The notes: generated by a model from the letters alone, not told the origin. 64,000 nucleotides of DNA from Stagnimonas aquatica (GCF_003730135.1 NZ_RJVO01000002.1:186001-250000), one strand, 5' to 3'. Counted from the first letter of the stretch, positions 1 to 9,543 are shown. Program-made: numbers and translations.

Positions 1-502
1 TCTGCACCGGCACCGCCTCCGGCAGCTGCAGCAGGGTGTAGTAGGCGCCGAGATCGTGCGGGATGGAATCGAAGCCGCAGCAGTGCACCAGCCTGGCGCC
101 GCTGCGCTCGGCGACGGCCTGGTACTTCAGCCACATGGCGTCGACGAATTCCGGCTCACCGGTGAGATCGCAGTAATGGGTGCCGGCATCGGCGCAGGCG
201 CGTACCAGCGGCTCGCCGTGCAGGGCATAAGGGCCGACGGTGCTGACCACCACCTTGCTCTGCGCCGCCACCCGGGCGAGACCGGCGGAGTCGCGGGCGT
301 CCACCACCAGCAGCTCCAGTGCCGCGCAGGCCGGATTGATGCGGGCGAGTTGGGCGCGCACCGCGTCGAGCTTGTCGCGATTGCGGCCGGCCAGCGCCCA
401 GCGGGCGCCGCGCGGCGCGTGGCGCGCCAGGTATTCGGCGGTGAGGCCACCGGTGTAGCCGGTGGCGCCGAACAGGACAAAATCGTAGCTGCGGTCGGTC
501 AT
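1..502 (-). CDS. Saccharopine dehydrogenase-family NAD(P)-binding protein (3' end outside window)
   Basis: The reading frame starts at the ATG complementary to 500-502 and runs off the left edge, so only the N-terminal 167 residues are visible. They show a Rossmann nucleotide-binding start (VLFGATGYTG near residues 9-18), an AGRN motif, and STVGPYALHGEPLVRACA followed by HYCDLTGE, all typical of the saccharopine dehydrogenase/trans-acting enoyl reductase family. The substrate cannot be told from this part. The gene lies 75 bp downstream of the DUF1499 gene on the same strand and may be cotranscribed. Family assignment is confident; function is open. Confidence 0.85.
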   Translation of the reverse strand, partial: MTDRSYDFVLFGATGYTGGLTAEYLARHAPRGARWALAGRNRDKLDAVRAQLARINPACAALELLVVDARDSAGLARVAAQSKVVVSTVGPYALHGEPLVRACADAGTHYCDLTGEPEFVDAMWLKYQAVAERSGARLVHCCGFDSIPHDLGAYYTLLQLPEAVPVQ

Positions 503-577
503 GGGCTGGCGGCGGCGCGATAGCGCCGGCGGTGAAGGGCAGGAAGGAAAGAACGCGACCGCTGGGCCGCGCGATGC

Positions 578-1024
578 TCAGGGCGAGGGTTTGAACGCGG
601 CACGCAACTCTTCGACATGCGCGCGGTTGGCGCCGAAGTCGTAGTAGCCGATGCGGCTGGACGAGCGGACCTCGATGCGCCCGGGCTCGCTCTGCGAAAA
701 CACCAACTCCAGATCGTCGACGTAGCGCATCAGCGGACTGGTGTAGCTGGCGTAGAGGTAGTCACCCTCGTTGCGCAGCACCGCGTAGCGCGGCAGTCCG
801 GCGATGGTGCGGGCCAAGCGCTCGCGGGCGGCAGCCGCAGCGCCGGTGTAGCGCAGCGGCGCCACCTGCTGCTCACCGCTGGCCAGCGAAGAGACGCAGT
901 GCGGCGCTGGCGGACAGGCGGCGAGCTTGCCGTCGGCGGCGCGCAGCACCGGCGAGCCCAGACCGCAGGCACTCAGCGCCAGCGTGCTAGCGAGGATCGA
1001 AACCGCGGTCCAACTGTTCGACAT
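578..1024 (-). CDS. DUF1499-family lipoprotein
   Basis: This is a 148-residue protein. It begins with a short signal peptide ending in the lipobox LALSAC, so it is probably lipid-anchored in the envelope. The motif CPPAPHCVSS at about residues 37-46 and the C-terminal VRSSSRIGYYDFGANR segment are hallmarks of DUF1499, a family of unknown function common in proteobacteria. Its first 38 bp overlap the end of the DUF2845 gene upstream on the same strand, which suggests translational coupling. Confidence 0.85.
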   Translation of the reverse strand: MSNSWTAVSILASTLALSACGLGSPVLRAADGKLAACPPAPHCVSSLASGEQQVAPLRYTGAAAAARERLARTIAGLPRYAVLRNEGDYLYASYTSPLMRYVDDLELVFSQSEPGRIEVRSSSRIGYYDFGANRAHVEELRAAFKPSP

Positions 1025-1631
1025 AAGTCACCCATCCATCCTCGAGAACCACCAGGCGCATCGCCGCCCGCGAGCCAAAGTTGTAAACCCACTCCTCGCG
1101 GTAGGCCGGGGTCACGTACTGATTGCGGTAAGCATAGGGATCGCTGCTATGACGGTAAATCTCAGGCCGGCTGTAGAGCGGCCGCAGCACGTTCTCGGAA
1201 CGCCGGGTCAGCGGCTCGCCGCAGCGGCGTAGCAGGCGGTATTTCGACAGGCCTTCGGTCAGCGCACGCGGCTCGCAGCGTGGTGCGCTGTCCGGCGCAA
1301 AGCCGTAGCCGTCGGTTTCCACTTCGACGATGCGGCCATTGCGCAGCTTCACCAGCCGCAGCAGCTGACTGGGACCGAGGTCATAGACCCAGACCTCGGT
1401 GTCAGCCACGTAACCGCCCTGCGGCAGCTGATAGCTCCACTGGTCACGAAGGCTGGGCTCGCCGCAGGCGGAGAGCAGCTCCGCCGCCAGGGCGTTTTCG
1501 TCCACCAGCCGCGAACCGCAGCGCAGCGAGCCCGCCGAAGACGGCGACGCGGCTAAGATGCCCGCCGCCAGCACCAACCACCGCCAACGCGGCGGTCTTG
1601 CAACCGCAGTCTGGAACCCGATCGTATTCAT
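987..1631 (-). CDS. Exported DUF2845-like protein
   Basis: From the ATG at 1631 (MNTIGFQTAV) the protein has 214 residues. An N-terminal hydrophobic segment (WLVLAAGILAASPSSAGS) looks like a signal peptide. The mature part holds two CGEP motifs (ACGEPSLRDQW and RCGEPLTRRSE), each followed by an EVWVYDLG or EEWVYNFG strand, so it looks like an internal duplication as in DUF2845 proteins. A longer frame back to 1814 would overlap the divergent dsbD gene and is unlikely. Only 19 bp separate the two divergent starts, so their promoters must lie inside the opposite genes. Function unknown. Confidence 0.7.
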   Translation of the reverse strand: MNTIGFQTAVARPPRWRWLVLAAGILAASPSSAGSLRCGSRLVDENALAAELLSACGEPSLRDQWSYQLPQGGYVADTEVWVYDLGPSQLLRLVKLRNGRIVEVETDGYGFAPDSAPRCEPRALTEGLSKYRLLRRCGEPLTRRSENVLRPLYSRPEIYRHSSDPYAYRNQYVTPAYREEWVYNFGSRAAMRLVVLEDGWVTYVEQLDRGFDPR

Positions 1632-1650
1632 TGGGTCATTATCGCGCCCC

Positions 1651-3762
1651 ATGGACATAAAACCCCTTACCCGCCTCCTCTTTGCCGGCCTGTTGAGCGC
1701 CTGCGCCAGCCTCGCCTGGTCCGCCGACCCGGCGCCGCAGCCCCATGTGCGGGCCGAACTGGTCGCCGAAACCACCGCCCTGCTGCGTGGCGGCGACAGC
1801 CTGGTGGCGCTCAAGCTGACGCCCGAGCCCGGCTGGCATACCTACTGGCGCAATCCCGGCGACTCCGGGCTGGCCACCAAGCTCAACTGGACGCTGCCGG
1901 CCGGCGTCAGCGCCGGCCCGATCCAGTGGCCGGCGCCACACCGCGCGCCGCTGGGCGAGCTGACCAACTACGGCTACGACGACGAGACCCTGCACCTGGT
2001 CAGCATCGCAGTCCCCGGCGACTGGCCGCTGAACCGGCCGCTGCCGCTGCGGGTGCTGGCCAAGTGGCTGGTCTGCAAGGACGTCTGCATCCCGGGCGAA
2101 GCCACGCTGACGCTGACCCTGCCGGTGGTCGCCGGCAGCGCCGATCTCGATCCCGCCCAGGCCGCCGCCTTCGAGCGCGCCCGCGCCGCGCTGCCGGAGC
2201 CGGCACCGTCCGGCTGGCAGGCGCAGTACCAGATCGCCGGCGACAGCCTGTCGCTGGCCGTGCAGGCGCACGACCTCGATCAGGCCGAGGTGATCGAGTT
2301 CTTTCCCTACGCCAACGATCTGGTCAATCACGCCGCGCCGCAGAAGCTGGCGGTGGACACCCAGGGCCTGCGCCTGAGCCAGGGGCTGTCCAGCTATTTC
2401 CTCGACGCGCCCAAGCTGGTCGAGGGCGTGCTGGTGCTGGAGCAGGGTGGCCAGCGCCGCGCCTACGAGCTGAGTGCCGTCGCCGGGACGGTCGCGCCGG
2501 TCCTTACCGAGCGCGCGCCGCCGGGTGCGCGCGTCACGCCGGAGGCCCCCACCCAGACCGCCACAGCCCCGCCGGGCCTGCTGCCGGCCCTGCTGTTCGC
2601 GCTGCTCGGCGGCCTGATCCTCAACCTGATGCCCTGCGTGTTCCCGGTGCTGTCGCTGAAGGCGCTCTCGCTCGCGCAAAGCGCCGGTCAGGCACGCGCC
2701 CAGCAACGCGCTGGCGCACTCGCCTACACCGCCGGCGCGGTGCTCAGCTGCGTGCTCGCGGCGGGCGTGCTGCTGGCCCTGCGCGCCGGCGGCGAGGCGC
2801 TCGGCTGGGGCTTTCAATTGCAGTCGCCGACCTTCATCGCCGCGCTGGCCTACCTGATGTTCGCGCTCGGCCTGTCGATGTCCGGGCTGCTGGAGATCGG
2901 CACCGCGTGGATGGGCGTGGGCTCCGGCCTGGCCAGCAAGTCCGGCCTGGCCGGCAGCTTCTTCACCGGCGTGCTGGCGGTGGTGGTGGCCAGCCCCTGC
3001 ACCGCGCCGTTCATGGGCTCGGCGCTGGGCTATGCGGTGACCCAGCCGGTGCCGGTGGCGCTGCTGGTGTTCGCGGCACTCGGCCTGGGCCTCGCCCTGC
3101 CCTTCCTGTTGATCGGCTACTTCCCGAAGCTGGCGCGCGCGCTGCCCCGACCCGGCGCCTGGATGCTCACCTTCAAGCAGGCGATGGCCTTCCCGCTCTA
3201 CCTCACCGTCGCCTGGCTGCTGTGGGTGCTGACCCGCCAGGCCGGCGCCGACGCCCTGGGCCTGACCGCCTGCGGACTGGTGGCAGTGGCGCTGGCGGTC
3301 TGGCTGCTGGGCCGCCCCGGCCGCAAGCTCGCCGGCACCCTGATCGCCGCGCTGGCCCTGCTCGCCGCCGGCTATGTGCTGGCCTCGCCGCTGCTGCGCG
3401 TGCAGCCGGCGACCGCCAGCGCGGCATCGACCAAGGAAGCCTGGAGCCCGGAGCGGGTCGCCGCCCTGCGCGCCGAGGGCCGCACGGTATTCGTCGACTT
3501 CACCGCCGACTGGTGCATTACCTGCAAGGTCAACGAGCGCGGCGCGCTGGCCTCCCAGCGGGTGCGCGAGGCCTTCGCCGAGGCCGGCGTGGTCACCCTG
3601 GTGGCGGACTGGACCACCAGCGATCCGCGCATCACCCAGGCCCTGGCCGAGTTCGGCCGCAACGGCGTACCGCTGTACCTGCTGTATCCGCGTGGCGGGG
3701 AACCCCGGGTGCTGCCGCAAGTCCTAACTCCGCAGATCGTCATCGACGCCCTGCCACCCTGA
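1651..3762 (+). CDS. dsbD: Thiol:disulfide interchange protein, DsbD/ScsB type
   Basis: A 703-residue inner-membrane protein that would move electrons from cytoplasmic thioredoxin to periplasmic thiol partners. A signal peptide is followed by a periplasmic domain with WLVCKDVCIPG, the ScsB/DsbD-alpha-like cysteine pair. The multi-span membrane domain carries LNLMPCVFPVL and VVASPCTAPFMG, which hold the two membrane cysteines. The C-terminal thioredoxin domain has the WCITC active site. The start at ATG 1651 gives a good signal peptide; a frame upstream to 1558 overlaps the divergent gene. It is followed 23 bp later by a thioredoxin-fold protein, a likely partner. A separate DsbD alpha-domain gene lies at 55386-55847. 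Confidence 0.92.
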   Translation: MDIKPLTRLLFAGLLSACASLAWSADPAPQPHVRAELVAETTALLRGGDSLVALKLTPEPGWHTYWRNPGDSGLATKLNWTLPAGVSAGPIQWPAPHRAPLGELTNYGYDDETLHLVSIAVPGDWPLNRPLPLRVLAKWLVCKDVCIPGEATLTLTLPVVAGSADLDPAQAAAFERARAALPEPAPSGWQAQYQIAGDSLSLAVQAHDLDQAEVIEFFPYANDLVNHAAPQKLAVDTQGLRLSQGLSSYFLDAPKLVEGVLVLEQGGQRRAYELSAVAGTVAPVLTERAPPGARVTPEAPTQTATAPPGLLPALLFALLGGLILNLMPCVFPVLSLKALSLAQSAGQARAQQRAGALAYTAGAVLSCVLAAGVLLALRAGGEALGWGFQLQSPTFIAALAYLMFALGLSMSGLLEIGTAWMGVGSGLASKSGLAGSFFTGVLAVVVASPCTAPFMGSALGYAVTQPVPVALLVFAALGLGLALPFLLIGYFPKLARALPRPGAWMLTFKQAMAFPLYLTVAWLLWVLTRQAGADALGLTACGLVAVALAVWLLGRPGRKLAGTLIAALALLAAGYVLASPLLRVQPATASAASTKEAWSPERVAALRAEGRTVFVDFTADWCITCKVNERGALASQRVREAFAEAGVVTLVADWTTSDPRITQALAEFGRNGVPLYLLYPRGGEPRVLPQVLTPQIVIDALPP

Positions 3763-3785
3763 ACCACGCCCGCCACGGAGCCGCC

Positions 3786-4394
3786 ATGCCTTCCTTCGTC
3801 CGCCAGCTGTCGCTGTCCCTCGCCGCCGCCCTGCTGGCGGTGAACGCCCAGGCCGCCGTCAAGGTCGGCGAGCCGGCACCGAACTTCTCCCTGCCCGGCT
3901 CCGACGGCAAGACCCACGCGCTCGCCGACTACCCGGGCAAGACCGTGGTACTGGAATGGACCAACGACGGCTGCCCTTTCGTGAAGAAGCACTACGGCAG
4001 CGGCAACATGCAGTCGCTGCAGAAGAGCTACACCGGCCAGGGCGTGATCTGGCTGTCGGTGATCTCCTCCGCGCCCGGCAAACAGGGGCATGTCGATGCT
4101 GCCGGCGCCCGGGCCCTGAGCCAATCGCGCGGCGCCAGCCCGACCCAGGTGCTGCTCGACGACCAAGGGACGGTGGGTCGTCTCTACCAGGCCAAGACCA
4201 CCCCGCATCTCTACGTCATCGACCCCAGCGGCAAGCTCGCCTACGCCGGCGGCATCGACAGCATCGCCAGCGCCGATCCGGAAGACATCCCGGCCGCCAC
4301 GCCCTATCTGAAGAACGCGCTCGACGAGGTTCTCGCCGGCAAACCGGTGACCGTGGCGGTCACCAAACCCTATGGCTGCTCGGTGAAATACTGA
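3786..4394 (+). CDS. Exported AhpC/TSA-type thioredoxin-like protein
   Basis: A 202-residue protein with a cleavable signal peptide ending near AQAAVKVG. The redoxin fold opens with [20 protein letters not shown]. The active-site region reads [13 protein letters not shown], so one cysteine remains where a thioredoxin has CxxC. A second cysteine sits at the C-terminus (PYGCSVKY). This layout is typical of a proteobacterial periplasmic redoxin family of undefined substrate. It follows the dsbD gene by 23 bp and is probably its redox partner (inference from neighbourhood). Confidence 0.82.
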   Translation: MPSFVRQLSLSLAAALLAVNAQAAVKVGEPAPNFSLPGSDGKTHALADYPGKTVVLEWTNDGCPFVKKHYGSGNMQSLQKSYTGQGVIWLSVISSAPGKQGHVDAAGARALSQSRGASPTQVLLDDQGTVGRLYQAKTTPHLYVIDPSGKLAYAGGIDSIASADPEDIPAATPYLKNALDEVLAGKPVTVAVTKPYGCSVKY

Positions 4395-4458
4395 GTTCCG
4401 GACTGCGACGGCCGTCGAGGCCGTAAAATGGCTGCCTGCTCGCGTCTGGAAGCCCTTC

Positions 4459-5430
4459 GTGTCCACACCCACCCTGCCGCCCAAGCCTGCGCCCCTGGTC
4501 CCGGGCGTGAAGCTGCGCGCCGCCGACAAGATGGCGCGCATCCCGGTGAAGATCGAGGCGACCACGGCGCCGCTGCGCAAGCCGCAATGGATTCGCGCCA
4601 AGCTCGGCACCAGTCCGGAGGTTGAGCGCATCAAGGAGATTTTGCGCAGCAACGATCTGCACACGGTCTGCGAGGAAGCGAGCTGCCCCAACCTCGGCGA
4701 GTGCTTCGGCAAGGGCACCGCCACCTTCATGATCATGGGCGACATCTGCACCCGCCGCTGCCCGTTCTGCGACGTTGCCCACGGCCGACCGAAGCCGCTC
4801 GACACCGAGGAGCCGGCCAAGCTGGCGCGCACCATCGCCCAGATGCGGCTGCGCTACGTGGTCATCACCAGCGTCGATCGCGACGACCTGCTCGATGGTG
4901 GCGCGGCGCATTTCGCCGCCTGCATCCGCGAGGCGCGCGCGGCCTCGCCGAAGTTGCAGATCGAAGTGCTGGTGCCCGACTTCCGGGGACGCATGGACCC
5001 GGCGCTGGCGATCTTCAAGGACGCGCCGCCGGATGTCTTCAACCACAACCTCGAAACCGTGCCGCGCCTCTACAAGCAGGCACGCCCCGGCTCCGACTAC
5101 GAGTGGTCGCTGGATCTCCTGGAGCGCTTCAAGGCACTGCACCCGGAGGTGCCGACCAAGTCCGGCCTGATGCTGGGTCTGGGCGAGGAGATCGAGGAGA
5201 TCGAGCAGGTGATGCGCGACCTGCGCGCACACGGCGTCAACATGCTCACCCTGGGCCAGTACCTGCAACCGAGCAGGCACCACCTGCCGGTCGCCCGCTT
5301 CGTGCACCCCGACGAATTCGAGCGCCTGCGGGTGCTCGGTGAGGCTATGGGCTTTGCCCATGTCGCCAGCGGGCCGATGGTGCGCAGCAGCTATCACGCC
5401 GACCAGCAGGCGCACGGTCTGGTGGGATGA
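4459..5430 (+). CDS. lipA: Lipoyl synthase
   Basis: Radical-SAM enzyme that inserts two sulfurs into protein-bound octanoate to make lipoyl groups. With the GTG start at 4459 it has 323 residues, the usual length. The auxiliary cluster ligands are C71, C76 and C82 in [12 protein letters not shown], and the SAM cluster is C97, C101 and C104 in CTRRCPFC. The C-terminal RSSYHADQQ motif provides the conserved serine region. The stop overlaps the start of the Nudix gene (ATGA at 5427-5430). lipB is not in the window. Confidence 0.97.
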   Translation: MSTPTLPPKPAPLVPGVKLRAADKMARIPVKIEATTAPLRKPQWIRAKLGTSPEVERIKEILRSNDLHTVCEEASCPNLGECFGKGTATFMIMGDICTRRCPFCDVAHGRPKPLDTEEPAKLARTIAQMRLRYVVITSVDRDDLLDGGAAHFAACIREARAASPKLQIEVLVPDFRGRMDPALAIFKDAPPDVFNHNLETVPRLYKQARPGSDYEWSLDLLERFKALHPEVPTKSGLMLGLGEEIEEIEQVMRDLRAHGVNMLTLGQYLQPSRHHLPVARFVHPDEFERLRVLGEAMGFAHVASGPMVRSSYHADQQAHGLVG

Positions 5431-5897
5431 GCGCGCGCCCGGAGGCGCCGCTGCTTCCACGCGCCGATTGGTTGCAGGTGGTGCGCCACGCGCCGCTGGT
5501 TTCCATCGACCTGATCCTGCGCGATGCCCAGGGCCGCGTGCTCTTGGGACTGCGCGAGAACGAGCCGGCGCGCGGGCTGTGGTTCGTGCCCGGCGGGGTG
5601 ATTCGCAAAGACGAAACCCTGGACGCCGCGTTTGCCCGCATCGCCCGCAACGAACTGGGCCTGTCCTTGGAGCGCCGCCAGGCCAGCCTGCTGGGCGTCT
5701 ACGAGCACCACTACACGACCAACTTCGCGTGCGAGCCGGGCCTCAGCACCCACTACGTGGTGCTGGCGCATCACTTGGGCCTGGACGGCGACTTCGCCCC
5801 GGCCGACCGCCAGCACCGCGAACTGCGCTGGTGGCCGCTGGCGGAGCTGCTGAGCAGCCCCGAGGTGCACGCCAATGTGAAGGCCTACTTCCCCTGA
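5427..5897 (+). CDS. Nudix hydrolase, GDP-mannose mannosyl hydrolase-like
   Basis: A 156-residue Nudix protein. The Nudix region reads [20 protein letters not shown] followed by ELGL. As in GDP-mannose mannosyl hydrolases (Gmm/NudD), the canonical RE pair is replaced. [14 protein letters not shown] and [10 protein letters not shown] also fit that subfamily. The enzyme would cleave a GDP-sugar to GDP and free sugar. It overlaps the lipA stop by four bases, so the two are translationally coupled, although no pathway link is obvious. Confidence 0.85.
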   Translation: MSARPEAPLLPRADWLQVVRHAPLVSIDLILRDAQGRVLLGLRENEPARGLWFVPGGVIRKDETLDAAFARIARNELGLSLERRQASLLGVYEHHYTTNFACEPGLSTHYVVLAHHLGLDGDFAPADRQHRELRWWPLAELLSSPEVHANVKAYFP

Positions 5898-5919
5898 TCG
5901 CTTTCCGGAGCCGCTAGAC

Positions 5920-6807
5920 CTAGCGCAGGTAGTGGTCGGCCAGCAGCAGCATGAACAGGCCCATCAGGTAGACGATGGAGTAGCCGAAGGTGCGCATCTC
6001 CAGGCCCGGCACCGGCCGGAACTTCAGCCGCCAGGCGTAGCCGATGAAGATCAGTCCCAGAGCCAGCGCACCGAACAGGTACAGGAAGCCGCTCATGCCG
6101 CTGGCGAACGGCAGCAGGGCGACGGCGAACAGGATCAGCGTGTAGAGCAGCACCTGGGTGCGGGTGTACTCGACCCCATGGGTCACCGGCAGCATGGGGA
6201 TGCCGGCCTCGGCGTATTCGTCCTTGCGGGCGATGGCCAGCGGCCAGTAGTGCGGCGGCGTCCAGGCGAAGATGATCGCGAACAGGATCAGCGCATGCGC
6301 GTGCACCTCGCCGGTCATCGCCGCCCAGCCGATCACCGGCGGGATGGCGCCGGCGGCGCCGCCGATGACGATGTTCTGCGGGGTCGCCCGCTTCAGCCAC
6401 AGGGTGTAGATGCCGGCGTAGCCGACCAGACCCAGCTGCGTCAGCAGCGCGGTCAGCGGGTTGACCAGGAACCAGAGGATCACGAAACCGGCCAGGCCCA
6501 GCGCGGTGGCGAAGGCGATGCCGGCGGTGACGCCGATGCGACCGGTGACCAGCGGCCGGCCGCAGGTGCGGGCCATGCGGGCATCGACCTCACGGTCGAT
6601 GATCTGGTTGATGGCGGCGGCGGCGGCCTGTTGCAGGGTGACCCCGAGCGTGGCCCAGAACAGCAGCGCCAGCGGCGGCAGGCCCGGCACCGCGAGGAAC
6701 ATGCCGATCACCGCAGTCAGGGTGAGCAGCATCACCACCCGAGGCTTGGTCAGCTCGTAATACTCGCGCAGCAGGGAAACGGGGCCGGTGGCGGCGGCCT
6801 CAGTCAT
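5920..6807 (-). CDS. ctaB: Protoheme IX farnesyltransferase (heme O synthase)
   Basis: A 295-residue polytopic membrane enzyme of the UbiA superfamily that converts heme B to heme O. The first catalytic loop is NQIIDREVDARMARTCGRPL, with the DxxxD motif, and the second loop is around AWTPPHYWPLAIARKDEY, both diagnostic for CtaB/CyoE. It is the last gene of the minus-strand SURF1-SCO-ctaA-ctaB series and overlaps the end of ctaA by 8 bp. It converges on the Nudix gene with a 22-bp gap. Confidence 0.97.
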   Translation of the reverse strand: MTEAAATGPVSLLREYYELTKPRVVMLLTLTAVIGMFLAVPGLPPLALLFWATLGVTLQQAAAAAINQIIDREVDARMARTCGRPLVTGRIGVTAGIAFATALGLAGFVILWFLVNPLTALLTQLGLVGYAGIYTLWLKRATPQNIVIGGAAGAIPPVIGWAAMTGEVHAHALILFAIIFAWTPPHYWPLAIARKDEYAEAGIPMLPVTHGVEYTRTQVLLYTLILFAVALLPFASGMSGFLYLFGALALGLIFIGYAWRLKFRPVPGLEMRTFGYSIVYLMGLFMLLLADHYLR

Positions 6808-7792
6808 GGCGGCGTCCGAACACGGCGTGATTCAGGGCCACCAGACTCAGCAGCAGCACCGCCGCGCCGGCGTTGTGGGCGTCGGCGAGCAGCAGCGGCA
6901 GCTGCCAATGCACGACGCTGAGGCCGATCAGCACCTGCAGCGCCAGCGCGCCGATCACCGCGTGCCCGTAGCGATACCAGTGGCCGCCACGGCGTATCAG
7001 TGCCAGCGCCAGGCTCACCAGGATCAGACTGAGCAGGATCGCTCCCAGACGGTGGGTGAAGTGGATGGTGACGCGCGCGCGGTTGTCGAGCACGCCATAC
7101 TCGTAGTTGATGCCGAGGCCGCGCCAGAGCGTGTAGGCCTCCCGGTAATCGGTCTCCGGCAGCCAGCGGCCGTGACAGGTCGGCAGGTCCGGGCAGGCCA
7201 GCGCTGCGTAATTGGTCGAGGTCCAGCCGCCGAGGAAGATCTGCACGGCCACCGCCACCAGCCCCAGCGCCGCCAGCTTGCGCAGCCAGCCCGGCAATGG
7301 CGGTCCGGCCTGCCCGCGCGAGGGCCGGCTCGACAGCCACATCCAGGCCAACAGGGACAGTGTGGTCAGCCCGCCCAGCAGGTGGCCGGTCACCACCAGC
7401 GGCTTGAGCTGCCAGGTGACCGTCCACATGCCCAGCACCCCCTGGAAGATCACCAGGCCCACCAGCACCCAGGGCAACACTTTCGGCGCACCCTGCCCGC
7501 GCAGGCGCAGCGACAGCAGGGCCAGCGCGACAATCAGCAGGCCCAGGGTCGAGGCGATGTAGCGGTGGATCATCTCCTTCCAGCCCTTGTGCGCTTCTAC
7601 CGGGCGTTCCGGGTAGGCCGCGTTGGCTTCGGCGACGTGCTGGTCGCTGCTGGGCACGCCCAAGTGGCCGTAACAGCCGGGCCAGTCCGGGCAGCCGAGG
7701 CCGGCATCGGAGAGACGCACGTAGGCGCCGAACACGATCACCACGAAGCACAGGGCGATGGTCAGCAGGTTGAGGCGGCGAAAGGTCGACAT
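6800..7792 (-). CDS. ctaA: Heme A synthase (COX15/CtaA family)
   Basis: Membrane oxidase that converts heme O to heme A for the aa3 oxidase. From ATG 7792 it has 330 residues; ATG 7804 is an equally possible start. It has about eight membrane helices. Conserved elements are GAYVRLSDAGLGCPDWPGCYG near the N-terminus, then WKEMIHRYIAS, VTGHLLGG, FTHRLGA and ADAHNAGA, which carry the heme-ligand histidines. Two cysteine pairs (GCPDWPGC and ACPDLPTC) lie in the periplasmic loops. It sits 73 bp downstream of the SCO-like gene. Confidence 0.96.
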   Translation of the reverse strand: MSTFRRLNLLTIALCFVVIVFGAYVRLSDAGLGCPDWPGCYGHLGVPSSDQHVAEANAAYPERPVEAHKGWKEMIHRYIASTLGLLIVALALLSLRLRGQGAPKVLPWVLVGLVIFQGVLGMWTVTWQLKPLVVTGHLLGGLTTLSLLAWMWLSSRPSRGQAGPPLPGWLRKLAALGLVAVAVQIFLGGWTSTNYAALACPDLPTCHGRWLPETDYREAYTLWRGLGINYEYGVLDNRARVTIHFTHRLGAILLSLILVSLALALIRRGGHWYRYGHAVIGALALQVLIGLSVVHWQLPLLLADAHNAGAAVLLLSLVALNHAVFGRRHD

Positions 7793-7877
7793 ACCGGACA
7801 ACATGGGCAAATCCGTTGGGGGGTGCGCCTGCGGGCGCGCGATTGTAAGGCTTCGGTGCCGGACGGGCCTTGGCCGC

Positions 7878-8513
7878 TCAGCCGATGTGGGAGAGCTTGA
7901 GCAGCTTGTTGATGTCCTTCTGCAGGCCCTTGAAGTCCTGCTGGACCGCCGCTTCCCCTTCACCCACCGGCGGGTACCACATCAGCCAGTTGCCGTGCGG
8001 GTCGAGCACCAGCAGGGCGTTGGCGGGCAGATCGGCGAACTGCTCGAAGGCTTTCGGGCCGGTTTCGGCGTCGAGCAGCCAGAGCAGGCCGGGTTGCTCG
8101 GCGCCCAGGCGCTCGCGCAGCTCGGCGAGGCGTGCCGGATCGTCGGCGATCAGCACACGCTGCACCCGCTCGCGTTGGCGGCCGAGGGCCAGCCGGGTCT
8201 GGCGGCTCAGCACCAGCTCGCGGTGGCAGGCCTCGTCACAGGGGCCGCGCAGCAGCTGCACCAGGCTCCACTTCTCGCGCAGCGGATCGCTGGCCAGGGG
8301 CTGGCCGGCGGCGTCACGCAGCGCAATCACCGGCGTCGGCCGCGCCGGCGTCACCAGCTGGCCGTAGTTGGTGCGCTCGCCGCCGGGGCGCCAGTCGAAC
8401 ACGAACACCGCGATGTAGGCGCTGACGAAGGGCGCGAAGAACAGCACGGCCAGCAGGATCAGCTGGGCGCGGGAACGGAGCTGGGAATGGCCGGGCGGCA
8501 CGGTGGCAGTCAT
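7878..8513 (-). CDS. SCO-like membrane-anchored cytochrome oxidase assembly protein
   Basis: A 211-residue protein with one N-terminal membrane anchor (LILLAVLFFAPFVSAYIAVFVF) and a periplasmic thioredoxin-like domain. GPCDEACHRE is a CxxxC motif as in SCO1 copper chaperones, and LLVLDPHGNWLMWYPP resembles the distal part of that fold. It is a familiar neighbour of SURF1 and COX15 in gammaproteobacteria, and probably helps CuA-site assembly or redox control (inference). Its ATG overlaps the SURF1 stop (ATGA at 8510-8513). Confidence 0.75.
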   Translation of the reverse strand: MTATVPPGHSQLRSRAQLILLAVLFFAPFVSAYIAVFVFDWRPGGERTNYGQLVTPARPTPVIALRDAAGQPLASDPLREKWSLVQLLRGPCDEACHRELVLSRQTRLALGRQRERVQRVLIADDPARLAELRERLGAEQPGLLWLLDAETGPKAFEQFADLPANALLVLDPHGNWLMWYPPVGEGEAAVQQDFKGLQKDINKLLKLSHIG

Positions 8514-9271
8514 GGTTGGACGGGTACTTTCTTGAGATTGAGTTTGATGAACAGCCCCAGCAGCGTCGCCGCGAAAGCCCACCATTGTGCGGCATAGCCG
8601 TAGTGGCGCTGGGGAGGGATGGCATCGACGCCGGCCGGACTCCATTCGCGGACGAAGCCGCCGGGCAGTTCCGGCGCCAGTTCCAGCAGACCGTCGCGGG
8701 TGTTCGACCCCAGGCGGCAGCGCAGTTCGGCGAGGTCGGGGTAGTTGAGCCGCGCCGGCAGCGCGGCGCCCGGCACGCAGGCAGCGCCGGCCGCTCCCAG
8801 GCGCATGCCCGGCTGCGGCAAGGGCCGCCAGTAACCTTCCAGGCGCTGCGGGCCCTCGGGCGCCGGCGGCACCCGCTCGACATCCAGCGGCAGCCAGCCG
8901 CGATCCACCACCACCAGACTGCCGTCGGCGAGCTGCAGCGGCGTCCAGGCGTGGGTGCCGGGGCGGCGGTGGCTGCTCTGGTTGTCGAGCAGCACCGACA
9001 GCTCCGAGCGGTAGACGCCGTCGACATAGACGCGGCGCACCTCGCCGGTAGCGGGCTTGCCGCTGTCGGCCAGCAGGGCCACCGGCGCCTGCGCGGCGGC
9101 GGCGGCGTGGCGGTCGAGCAGGCGCTGCTTGGTCTGGCCGCGACCGTATTGCCAAAAGCCCAGGGCGAGCATGGCGCCGCCCAGCAGCAGCGTCCCGAGC
9201 ACCGCCCACCAGGCAGGGCGGAAGCGCAGGCGGAATGGCGGAGTGGCGGGGGGAGGCGGGGACGGAGTCAT
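8510..9271 (-). CDS. SURF1-family cytochrome oxidase assembly protein
   Basis: A 253-residue protein with membrane helices at both ends (AVLGTLLLGGAMLALGFWQYGRG and YAAQWWAFAATLLGLFIKLN) around a periplasmic domain. GFWQYGRGQTKQRLL, VVDRGWLP and HYGYAAQWWAFA are the conserved SURF1 motifs. SURF1 proteins assist heme A insertion into subunit I. The start at ATG 9271 is chosen over an upstream ATG because the latter overlaps the divergent twin-membrane gene. Confidence 0.93.
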   Translation of the reverse strand: MTPSPPPPATPPFRLRFRPAWWAVLGTLLLGGAMLALGFWQYGRGQTKQRLLDRHAAAAAQAPVALLADSGKPATGEVRRVYVDGVYRSELSVLLDNQSSHRRPGTHAWTPLQLADGSLVVVDRGWLPLDVERVPPAPEGPQRLEGYWRPLPQPGMRLGAAGAACVPGAALPARLNYPDLAELRCRLGSNTRDGLLELAPELPGGFVREWSPAGVDAIPPQRHYGYAAQWWAFAATLLGLFIKLNLKKVPVQP

Positions 9272-9297
9272 GGGTTCAGCGCGGCGATGCGGATACC

Positions 9298-9543
9298 ATG
9301 ACCGCAATCGCCAACGCCGGTTCCGGTTTCCGCATGATTCCCAAGCTCGCCATCGTCGCCTTCCTGATCGCCATCGTCGTCGCCCTGTTCTTCGGCATGT
9401 CCTACCTGATCCGCGACCCCAGCAGCGAGCGCCGCACTCTGAACGCGCTCACCTGGCGGGTAGGCCTGCAGGTCGGCTTGATCGCCTTCCTGGCACTGGC
9501 CTACTTCCTCGGCTGGATCCAGCCGCATGGGCTGACGCGATAA
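9298..9543 (+). CDS. Twin-transmembrane small inner-membrane protein (DUF2909-like)
   Basis: A small protein of 81 residues from ATG 9298, or 69 from ATG 9334. Two membrane helices (LAIVAFLIAIVVALFFGMSYL and GLQVGLIAFLALAYFLGW) flank a short loop with SSERRTLNALTWRVGLQ, as in the twin-transmembrane proteins found in proteobacterial cox clusters. It reads against the surrounding genes, between SURF1 and ctaE. Function unknown; the conserved position suggests a role in oxidase assembly. Confidence 0.75.
   Translation: MTAIANAGSGFRMIPKLAIVAFLIAIVVALFFGMSYLIRDPSSERRTLNALTWRVGLQVGLIAFLALAYFLGWIQPHGLTR

Noticed and set aside
1639-3720. A 693-codon minus-strand frame opposite dsbD
   Set aside because: Composition is Gln/Arg/His/Gly-rich and domain-free; dsbD on the other strand has every expected motif.
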